Shown: positions 35,380 to 44,674 of the stretch, piece by piece
Layout of the letters: every line of letters starts with the position of its first letter
How positions within the stretch are numbered: the first letter of the stretch is position 1
Source of the DNA: Welwitschia mirabilis
Taxonomy: Eukaryota > Gnetophyta > Gnetopsida > Welwitschiales
Length of the DNA stretch: 64,000 bases
Assembly (NCBI GenBank): GCA_051453625.1
Contig: JBOZIK010000001.1
Location: 148,027,993-148,091,992, forward strand
Reading direction: 5' to 3'
The notes under the pieces: generated by a model
Told to the model about the DNA's origin: nothing
Databases searched by the model: none
Seen by the model: the letters and a program-made list of their open reading frames with translations, nothing else
Program-made: the position numbers and the translations under genes

Positions 35380-37041
35380 TTGGTAAATCACCTTCTTTGA
35401 TGCTTCTGATACCTTTTATTTTTACTCTTCTATTATCACCAAAGATAACTTCTCATCCATTAAAGTTGCTAAAATATTTGTAATTTGATTTATTTCCCAT
35501 CATGTGTCTTAAACATTCACTGTCCAAGTACTAGCTACTACCTTTTCAGACCTTGAAAGTTGTCTAAGTTAAAAGAATTTTTAAATCATTAGCTTTCATC
35601 CATTTATTATTTTTAAACTTATGTGTATACCTCCCTTTAGAATAAATTTAAATGGAAGATAACTAATTAAATTTGAAAATAACATTATTTTTCTAGTAGT
35701 GTAAAGAAGTTTTAATGTTATATCTTACACAAAAATGATAAGTAACTTTAGAAATAAAATTACTTCACCAAGTTACCTATGTTTTTAACTTTGAGAATTT
35801 TGAGTTATAAAGCCAATAACTTATTTATCACCAATAGGTTTCCAAACTCCAAGTATTTATTCTAATTTAAAAGAACTACCAAAAAATTTATTAACAAAGA
35901 AGGACAAATGTTTTACCTGTAAAGTGAATTTTCATATTTGAACATTTTGTACTTTGATTCTATTTTCTCCTTTTCTTAGCTAAAAAGATTTACAACTTTA
36001 TTTAAATCATTTATCATCCTTGTCAACTTTTCAAATTTCTCATAAAGTACTTGATAAGTATCTTCTAGCTCATCTTGTTCTTCGTTAACTATATCTAAAC
36101 CATCAGGCTTTAATGTGCTAAGTAAGTTCTGAAGTAAAGGCACAATTTTCATGAAAGATAGTCTTTAATATTCATCTGATTCTTGATCTAAACTCCTATC
36201 ATGATCCTAATATACATTATTTCATATTGTGACAAATGAAGAGTTATTTAATTTTTTGTAATCTCTTTTTATATTCAAGCACTTGTTAACCATATGTCTA
36301 AAGCTTTGCAAGAGTGGCATTGGATTTTTTTCCTTTTTGTTACTTCTTTCTATACTTTGGGTGTCCCCTTTTTGTACTTCTATTTGGCTTACCTTCCTTT
36401 TTTTCCTATGCAAGAATTTATTGAACCTTCTTGCTAGGAGAATAATCTCATCATCATCTAGTTCTTCATCTGACTTCTCAAACTTGTATCCTTCCTACAT
36501 ACACTTCAAAGTAATACCTTTCTTCTTATTTTTAATAAATTTTAATTCATATGTTTGTAAATTACCTTGAAACTCTTCTAGTGCCATTATGTAAATGTCC
36601 TTACCTTCATCGATTACTATGACTTTAGGTTTAAATCTCTTTGGAAGAGATCTTAGTACCTTTTTTGACCACTTTTACTTCATTTAAACATTCACCTAGA
36701 CTTGTCATGGATTTGACGATTTTGGTAAGTCTAATAAATAACTCTTGTAAGGTCTCCTCCTCATCGATATGAATATCTTCAAATTTGGAGATAAGCATTT
36801 AAAGCTTGATCTTTTTAATGATAGAAGTTCATTGATCTCAAGTTTTAGCAACTAAAATAGTATTATCATTTGCATTGGTTTTTACTAATGTAGGCATAGT
36901 ATGCCTTTTATAAATAACATACTTAATATCCACTTCTAGGTATTTAAGGAATATTCTCATTTTGGCTTTCTATTAGGCATAATTTAACCCATTGAATAAA
37001 GATGGATGACTAGTGGAAAAACCATCAGAAGAATTACTCAT
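35380..37041 (-). pseudogene. Sire-2 gag and protease, decayed
   Basis: Gag starts with ATG at 37039-37041 (MSNSSDGF), matching MSNPSDRF of Sire-1. It continues with LRSLPKRFKPKVIVIDE and MALEEFQGNLQTYE, the UBN2-type gag block. The frame at 36222-36413 is the Lys-rich region ahead of a broken zinc knuckle (RHMVNKCLN). A coiled coil follows (YEKFEKLTRMINDLNKVVNL). The protease site is at about 35480-35540: YLDSECLRHMMGNKSNYKYF (usual YLDSGCSRHMTGNKS), with the catalytic Asp kept but Gly replaced by Glu. VIFGDN and GIRSIKEGDL follow. Confidence 0.85.
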
Positions 37042-37093
37042 TTATGGGTTCTAGAGTCTAGATTAGTTAAAATCTTAATACTAATTTAACTTA

Positions 37094-37105
37094 TCTCTGA
37101 TACTA
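37094..37105 (-). promoter_or_regulatory. Sire-2 primer-binding site (iMet type)
   Basis: On the minus strand this reads TTAGTATCAGAGA, close to TTGGTATCAGAGA, just before the LTR end at 37108. Confidence 0.8.
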
Positions 37106-37107
37106 AA

Positions 37108-38666
37108 TGTGGATCAAGAAATCTAAAGAAAGAAGGGTAAATAGGTTTCTAAAAATTATTTGAATAAATTCACAATATAAACTTGCTTGAAATAAATCAC
37201 TTAAAAACTTATGCATAAAAACTAAAAGTATTTTGAAAGATGAAAATAATAGAAGGCATAAAAATATTGATCATATGTAGGCAAGTTTTATAGTGGTTTG
37301 AGAAATCTCCTAGTCCATTCTTGATGATTAACATATCACTAAGACTGATCCAATTNNNNNNNNNNNNNNNNNNNNNNNNNNNNNNNNNNNNNNNNNNNNN
37401 NNNNNNNNNNNNNNNNNNNNNNNNNNNNNNNNNNNNNNNNNNNNNNNNNNNNNNNCTTTGTTAGCTCCTTTAAGTTCATGTCATGCCTCATGTCGTTGGG
37501 ATGACAAACGGGATGACATTCCTTTTTTTTGGGCTTTTTCTTTACTTTTTGCTCCACTTTGTTTCTTAGTTGAATTCTTCCCTTTCTAGATCAAATATTG
37601 CATTAATTTCATAATTAAATGGTTAGATCAGATTATATAAAATGCCTAAAAATGACTGAATTGAGTTCTTGTTCCCTGCAAAACATCACCAATTACACTA
37701 TTAAACATGATAATTTAGGATCACAACAATAGGCTAAGTCTTAATCTTTTCATCAATTTTGGTAGTGATGATATAATGCCCAGGTGCACTGATATCACTC
37801 ATTCTTTGTCTTAATGAAAATGATGGATCTCTTCTCTTGTAAATGATATAATCTATGAACAATGGAGTATAATGATTAGTTATCAAGATTCAATAGTTCA
37901 CCCAAGGATCAAAAGCTTTAAAAACCTTGGCAAAAGGTTTTGCACTGATTTCGCTCTTAGCTATTTATAATGGAACCCTTTTAAGGTTATTACAATTAAA
38001 AATGCACTTCTAATGGCTATAAAATAACTACATAATAGATATAAAATTTGTGTTTCCATTTTGGCTGGTCGACTCTTCAAACATCTAGTCAATCCCTCCT
38101 AGTGCTATGATTTAAATAGGTTACCCGAGTGAACTTTTTAGTCATTCCAGTTTCTTATGGCTTCATGTCCAGTCAACCCTATAGGATCCAGTTGACTGCT
38201 CATCCATTCGCCTGTATATCTGTATAGTCACCTGCTTGGTCCTGATAAAAATCCATCCTAATTATTTGCATTAATTCTGATTAAATCTTTAGGTGTTCAG
38301 TTGATCCCTTGATGATAGGTTCAGGGGTATCAAGTGCACAATGCTTAGGCCTGGTTGACCTCTCATAGGTCTAATCAATTTCTTAACAATCAGTTAAAGA
38401 GTATTAGTTCTTAAGTTCATAGGTCTAGTTTACCCCTCTAAATTTAATTTAATTCTAAGAGTTTACTCTAGGTTTGATCAACCCCTTAGAAATCCAGTCG
38501 ACCCCTCAACAAGTTAACAAACCTTAATAGGTTTTGAATTAAAATGTGATAATCATAGCTTTAGCTTCTGACTTGTAAGTGATTAATATTTTATACACAA
38601 AGATATATAAATTTTGCTTCACAAAAAATATTATTTTGACATCAATTGGTAATACATAATTTAATA
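37108..38666 (-). repeat. Sire-2 5' LTR
   Basis: Partner of 29611-30842. It contains a 100-N gap (37356-37455) followed by a segment with no counterpart in the other LTR (37456-37730). Similarity resumes at GGCTAAGTCTTAATC (about 37731). Exact GTCGAC motifs occur at 38068-38073 and 38497-38502. Confidence 0.85.
37456..37730. other. Foreign-looking insertion in the Sire-2 5' LTR
   Basis: This ~275-base segment has no match in the partner LTR and is less C-depleted than its surroundings. It contains the palindrome-like pair TCATGTCATGCC ... GATGACAAACGGGATGACAT. It abuts a gap, so it is either a small insertion or a scaffolding error. The short minus-strand frame crossing the gap is not a credible gene. 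Confidence 0.55.
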
Positions 38667-38671
38667 TAAAC

Positions 38672-40516
38672 ATGCCATAATTAAGCATTCTAAGAAAAAT
38701 TCAAAAATTTCTTAGATTAATTCTTTGAGTAGTGCCCTTAATGAATTATGGAATGATAATCATGCTTTACATCAATTTAATAAGAGATTATTTTTTAATG
38801 AACTATATTAATTCTTCATCTATTGTTTAGCTTATGAAAATTCTATTATTAAGGTATTATCCATTTAGGTCTTTTCCACCAATTGATTTTACTCGAAAAT
38901 GATCATATACCTTTGATGTTCTATTAATTGGTTTTCATTTGGCTTGAATCCTATTTTTCTAAAAAAGTACAATGTAATAACTATATTGAAATATCTATCT
39001 TGTTAGTAATAGGGATAAATGAAAAGTAAAGGGACTACATTATACTTATAATAATTGATTTAGTAGAGCCTCTTTTTATGAAGACATATCAACCAATTAC
39101 CCTAATGTAAATGTAATTTTTTAGAGAGTTTCTCTTTTCCAACATTAACTAACTTGATTTTACTTGTGTTTTTCATTATTTAGCATGTTTAATCATTTTA
39201 GGATTTTGCAAATTACAGATTATCAAGTATATTTTAGCCAATTGAAATGCATTTAAATGCCTATAAACTCTCATTCTTAGAGAGGAAAATGAACTTCATT
39301 AAGTTTCTCATCTTGTATGCTTTCTCTCTTCATCAACTTCATTTTGTAAGATTGTAAGTTATTAGTACTTTGATAATGAATAAATGTATTTTCATATTTA
39401 TGAAAAATAAATAAAAAAGAAAAAGAAGAAGAATTTTTAAAATAAAAATAAAATGTCAATTTATATTATGAAATAATTTTTAATAATCACTTCTAATCTA
39501 TCTCAGGGATTACCACACCTAGGGCAAAGTTGCTTAATGAATTATGTCCTATTTGACAAGTTCCACTACTTGTGATAAAAACAAGGTTAGTAATTCAAAA
39601 ATGATCACTCCATAATGTAAGGAATCCAAGGCAAAAGTAGGCACACCTTAATATATGCTATGATTATCATATTATCAAGGGTTATAAATTTGCAACCCTT
39701 TTTTCTAAGTTGATGCTTAAGACTATAGCTATGATATATTAAATTCAATTAGTACATTATCATTTTCATCCATGCTATTAAAATAAAATTATAATGTGTT
39801 ATTGATCTAGTAATAATTCATGTTTGATTTGGAATAAGAGAATATTAGTAAGTGATCAACTTAAAGTATAATATGTTCTACTATAATGTGTCTATTTCTA
39901 TTCATTAAGCTAGATAATTTCAAAGCTATTAGCTGTAATTTTTCTATTTAGTATAAGACCAAAGCATTAGAGAAACAAATTTGATATTTTAAAAAATATT
40001 TTCATTTACCTTTCTTTCAAATAAAGTATTAGGTTTTGAGAGATTAATATTAATGATCTAAGTGGTTTAATGTTTGTTTTCTTAATGCTATAACATATTG
40101 TCTTTTCCTTTCTTATTTTATGTTTGTGTCTTTTCTTCTTAGTTTTACCTTTATTTTACACCCATTTAAACTTTTATCTTATTCCTTATGATCATCATAA
40201 GTAAACTTATTTTAAATTAAGACGAATTTATTTACTTTAGGGGGGTGAAATCTTTAGAGTTATCAAAAGATTAGCTTTAATTAGAATGAATTTGTATATT
40301 GAAAATATGTTTTTTTTAATATAAAACTAAAATCATTGCTTTGAATCTAATGCATTTGTTGCTCATGATAATAGAATATATTTTTCATATGCTAAAATGA
40401 GATGCACTCTATGTTTAACAATGTACCATAATTTATTCTTAAGTGTTATTTTTCATCCGTTTTTAAATTTGGCTCCTTTTTTTGTAAGGGACTAATGAAT
40501 GCTTAGTGGGGGGATA
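38672..40516 (+). other. Element-4 internal region right of Sire-2
   Basis: Starts directly after the TAAAC duplication and ends at a polypurine tract AGTGGGGGGATA (about 40505-40516). Short plus-strand readings (for example SSALNELWNDNHALHQFNKR near 38735) suggest old coding sequence of unknown kind. No pol motif. Confidence 0.55.
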
Positions 40517-41751
40517 TGTTGTGAGCCAAATTGGCCATATTTAGCATCATGTTTAAATCTTGTTTTTTGGTTCTTTTTAAAGGTTTAATGCTCAAATTGA
40601 CACTTTTAATGTTAAAGACTAAAGACAAGGAATTTTGTTTAAAATGAAATAATTATGAAGCATTTGGAAAAGACATTGGAAGAAAACATTTCATAAAAAA
40701 AAATTATATTAAGAAGACATTCCACACAATTAAGACGATGCTATGATAAGAATAATTTACACTAAGAAAACATTCCACGTAACCAAGAAGATATTGTGCC
40801 AAGAATATGTTACACCAAGAAGACATTACACCAAAATACATTACATCAAAAAGACATTACATTAATAAAATGTTACATCAAGATGAAATTTTACATAATT
40901 AAGAAAACATTACATCAAGAATATGTTATGCCAATAAGACATTATGCTAAGAAGACATTACATCAAGAAGATATTTCATGCAATCAAGAAGATGTTACAC
41001 TAAGAAAATTTTACACCAAGAAGACATTACATAAATAAGACATGTGAAAAAAGATATTACACTAAGAAGATGTTATAAATTAGTGATATGATTACTCTTG
41101 ATTTGTTACTACTCTTTAGTATCTCGAATAGTCAATATAAATCTATAAATATGAATCTTATATTTCCCATTTACTTACCTTTGGTGCGTTGATTGGTCTT
41201 GTAATGATTTGAAGATTAATCAAGTAAGGGATTCATTCTAGTTGCAGAAAAGAATATTTCTTGGTATTGGGATGTGTCTCTTTCATTGAGGATATTTTGA
41301 TTTATACATGAATGTAGAAATACTATGATTAATAGAGATCATTTTGTTTCTTTTAAATATTCTCTCTAATGGTCTTCATATATTATGTTAGAATCAAGTT
41401 AATTATATAAGGCTAATTTTAATGTTTGATATAGTGTATGAGGGATAACAAGTTAGTGCAATTGGTTAGGATTTGCATTTAAATTACATTCATCTTTGCA
41501 TCTTACATTCATCTATTGCATCATTATAATTTAATTGTAAAGTTAGATTATGAAACATTTCAGTTTTTTACTTTTTAATTGAAGTAATCTTTTAGTTTCC
41601 TATTTATAATTACTCTTTAGAGTATGACATTTGGGTTAGCTGCCATATATTCGAGTGTTTTTTATGAATTTTATTAAGATTTAAAGCTATCAAAGATAGA
41701 AGATTCATTAGAAGGAAATACAAAATTTATCGCACAATTTGCATCCTAATA
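40517..41751 (+). repeat. Element-4 3' LTR
   Basis: Starts TGTTGTGAGCCAAATTGGCC and ends ...TTTGCATCCTAATA. It is homologous throughout to 26614-27927 but clearly diverged, so the insertion is old. The minisatellite at 40668-41075 gives the open frame 40796-41038, whose translation is only the repeat (KKTLHQ units). Confidence 0.9.
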
Positions 41752-41890
41752 CATATCTTTACCATTAATACCATGAAATGAGGATAAACATTGTACATTT
41801 TTAAATTCAACATTTGACTCTCATAGAAATACTAAAACTACGTCATATATTTGTCCATTTTTAAAGCCATGATCTTTCAATGTTTATCAA
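41752..41890 (-). pseudogene. Athila-2 gag, part upstream of the Element-4 insertion
   Basis: The minus strand reads ESNVEFKNVQCLSSFHGING, the gag block usually written NFELK..L...L..F.G. It passes straight into the CATAT duplication and then into the gag at 26613. The join restores the order of the block without a frame change, which supports the nesting. A TGA interrupts it. Confidence 0.7.
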
Positions 41891-44550
41891 AATTGGGCTA
41901 TTCTATTTATATTTTATGCTTCAAAGTTTCCAAAATAAATTTATTAAAGTAGCTATAGGTTAAATTTATTTTAAAGTTAATGAAATTAACACTTATTCTA
42001 ATTAAAAATAAGTGTTAAAATAAAATACTCAAAAAAATTAATTTGTAAAAAATTATTATGTTGTAAGAGTAATACTATAGTTTTTACTGCTATGGGATTA
42101 CATTGGGTTCATTAGGAATATACCTATTGTTGTTATACCTTAGTAGGCCTAATTGGTAATATATATCTTACAAAAGTTGTCATTGGTTTTATTTATGGAA
42201 ATATAGACATAGAAGTCTGACATGATGTTGTATTTCAAGAAGAAGTTTGATTATTTCCTAGATTATATAACTATTAACATTTCTATCATGAACCTAGTTC
42301 TCTCATTTTAGTTTTGCATTTTTTATTTCCAACTAACATAAATAGTTTTTATTTCACTACTAAACTTAGATATGATTGCATTGATTCCTTGAATTTGATC
42401 AATTATTAGGATTAAAGGTTGTCATAATGTTGTTTCTATTCCTACTTGTTATTAAAATGAGGTTGAATTATGAACTTATTTTATTTTACATTTGTAATCG
42501 AAGTTCAGATCTTTTCAACACATAATATGGACTTACTAGTAAATAAGTTAAAGATACTAGTTTATTTGTAGTATAAAAGGAATTTTATATACCATTTGGA
42601 TCTTTACTTACTCCCTCTAGAGTTGTGATACTATTTCATGGTTCTTCACTCATGTTTACTAAAACATTTCAAAAGTTTGGCAAATGTTAGTATTGAACTA
42701 AAGTAGGTTCTAGTAAACCCTCAACTAGGTAAACCTTATATTTAGATTAATGTTTTTTAAAACTTTTAATGGTTTTTAAATTATAGTTTTCTTATATGAA
42801 TATTTAAAACCTATGTTTAATAAGGATCTTACAACCTTTTTAAAAACTTGTGATTTGGAAGCCATATTTGGATTTTTCCTGTATAGTTTTCTGAATGTCT
42901 TGGTTGGATTATATCTAATAAGATTCTCTTATCTTAATTAAGGATTATTGTATTTTAATTTAAATAATAATTCTATTTACTTTCTTGATTTTAAGGTAGT
43001 TTTCTAGACTTTTTCTTAAATTATCTATTGTTGTTGTAAATTAGTAACATATAAATGTTGGAAATCTTTGGATATTAGTGTTTATTTATGAATTTTAAGA
43101 TTGGGTAATGATTACTATAATCAATGAAAGGATGGGTTCCTAATCCATGTAGGTTGTACACTATTCTTCTACCTAACTCTGCCTTATTTAGATAATTTAG
43201 TTAATGTCTTAGGATTTGATTTAAAGTTAATCTAAATAATGCATTTCTAAATTCAACATGTTTAATTTTTTAATTTGAAATTAGAAATGTTTCAAAATTT
43301 ACTTTTCAAAAAGTAAAATCAAGAAAAGAAAATGTAATTTTATTAAGTCAAAAGAAATTAAACATTTTTTTTTTTTTTGTTTTTCCTCTCGAATAACTTT
43401 TTTTAACAAAAAATTTTAAAAAGAAAATAAAATATTAAAAAGTTCTTTTTAGATTTAGAATATTTTCAAATCAAAGATTCTTTCCAAATGAGCCTAATTT
43501 CCTTCTATAAAATGAATGTATTTTTTCTTTTCTATGAAATAAAATGAATTTTTAAAGTAATAATCTGTAGAAAAAAAAATTTCTTGATTCAAATGAAAAT
43601 ATAAATTCTTTTTGAATGTAACTTAATGATTTAGAGTACTTGCCTAGATTTGGATATTTGATGAAGTTCTCTAATCCATAAGGATCTAAACTTTCCTTCT
43701 TAAATCTCTTTCTTACTTAGTTGTTTAATAGTCTTTCATATTGTAACAAAACTAACTTAGCCTATTTCAACATTTTAAATCATTGATGCTTCCCTAGAAA
43801 TGGCATAAAAAATTAATAAGCTATGAGAAATTAACCAAGCTAATAATGATCAGTCTTGTCATATTCTAAGAAGTTTTTGAATGTGGATTTAACATAATAA
43901 AAACTAGGCTAGGGTAATCATATATATCTTATTATTTTTCTTAAATCATAAACCAAATAAATTGAATTACAAATAAATATCATTATGAAAAAAAGAGTAA
44001 TAGACATAATTAGATTTAACTTTAATATTTACCTAAAAAGAAATATGCATGATATCAATTCTATAATTCTAATAGTGTTAACAATGTAGTTGAGTATAAT
44101 GGAGTTTCTTGTAAATTGATTGCCTAATGAACATATGAATTGATCACATATCGCCTAATAAAAAGAAAATATCAATTTACACTAGAAATCATATGGCCCC
44201 TTAAAATATTCATAGAAAACTGATATGGAAATGAAAAATATGGAATGAAAATTTATGGAGTTCACAGTGAAATTGACTCAAACATTTAACTAATAATTAT
44301 TACATTTATATTTAACTAAAATGAAGAAATAAAAACTAAAATAAAACAGGAAGTAAGAAAATTACATTAAATAATTTGAATCAAATGTATTCTAATTGCA
44401 TTTTAGTAATGAATCCCAAATGGATTACATATTGTAGAACAAAATTGAAGAGGTAGTAAAGAATCCCTAAAATCAGTTTTTGTTGAAAATAAAAATAGAA
44501 GCATAATAATAATTAAGTGTAATCAAATTTTCTACAACTAAAAACTTTAA
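41891..44550. other. AT-rich region, possibly the Athila-2 5' leader; no gene
   Basis: No domain found. It contains poly-T at 43368-43379. A candidate decayed PBS lies at 43788-43808 (minus TTATGCCATTTCTAGGGAAG; usual TTGGCGCCGTTGCCGGGGAG). No matching LTR is recognised beyond it. Confidence 0.4.
43788..43808 (-). promoter_or_regulatory. Candidate Athila-2 primer-binding site
   Basis: Sixteen core positions agree with GCCGTTGCCGGGGAGG apart from five differences, four of them transitions. It is in the right orientation and order for Athila-2, but no LTR was recognised next to it. Confidence 0.35.
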
Positions 44551-44551
44551 A

Positions 44552-44671
44552 GATCACTATAATATCTAAACATGAGGCCTAAAATATATAGCTAAAAACA
44601 TTAACTTGCCCTAATATAAAAATCTAAGACCTAAAAATTTATAGCAAAAACTTATACTTGCTTTGATACCA
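44552..44671 (-). repeat. Three ~52-bp tandem units carrying PBS copies, next to Tekay LTR A
   Basis: The true PBS (plus ACTTGCTTTGATACCA, 44656-44671; minus TGGTATCAAAGCAAGT) is preceded by ACTTGCCCTAATATAAA at 44604-44620 and a more decayed unit from 44552. Each is followed by AAAATNTAAGRCCTAAAATW. The same arrangement occurs at 54145-54212 next to LTR C with the same 52-base spacing. Confidence 0.75.
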
Positions 44672-44674
44672 AAA

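Larger units (their letters stand above)
29611..38666 (-). mobile_element. Sire-2: second Sirevirus-like copia, nested in Element-4, with TAAAC target duplication
   Basis: Minus-strand order is LTR (37108-38666), iMet-type PBS, gag, protease, integrase, RT/RNase H, polypurine tract, LTR (29611-30842). TAAAC is found directly outside both LTRs (29606-29610 and 38667-38671). The proteins are closely related to those of Sire-1. The region where the env-like ORF should lie is mostly an 808-base gap (31519-32326) flanked by a duplicated block. A 100-base gap and a foreign-looking segment lie in the 5' LTR. Confidence 0.9.
26614..41751 (+). mobile_element. Element-4: plus-strand LTR element without recognisable pol, with exact 5-bp target duplication
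   Basis: Two LTRs (26614-27927 and 40517-41751) flank a PBS on the left and a G-rich polypurine tract on the right. CATAT occurs immediately outside both LTRs (26609-26613 and 41752-41756), and the Athila-2 gag continues across. Without Sire-2, which sits inside, the element is about 6.1 kb with about 3.5 kb of internal sequence. In that internal sequence I find no protease, RT or integrase, so it looks non-autonomous. PBS type and U5 resemblance point to the Athila/Tat side of gypsy. Confidence 0.85.
23460..43808 (-). mobile_element. Athila-2: second minus-strand Athila-like element, interrupted
   Basis: RT (23460-24340), protease (24640-25000) and gag (25560-26613) are in order on the minus strand. 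Element-4 (26614-41751) splits gag, which resumes at 41752. The PBS may lie at 43788-43808. RNase H and integrase would lie left of 23460 and were displaced or lost by the Athila-3 insertion. No 5' LTR was recognised to the right of the PBS candidate. Confidence 0.65.

Noticed and set aside
36283-36570. 95-codon plus-strand Ser/Leu-rich frame
   Set aside because: Antisense of the Sire-2 gag, where the Ser run mirrors an acidic stretch.
40796-41038. 80-codon plus-strand frame with KKTLHQ repeats
   Set aside because: It is a translation of the LTR minisatellite of Element-4 and is not a gene.
42540-42620. TATA-box-like AGTATAAAAGGAATTTTATA as a promoter
   Set aside because: No gene or LTR start could be tied to it. 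Such strings are common in DNA this AT-rich.
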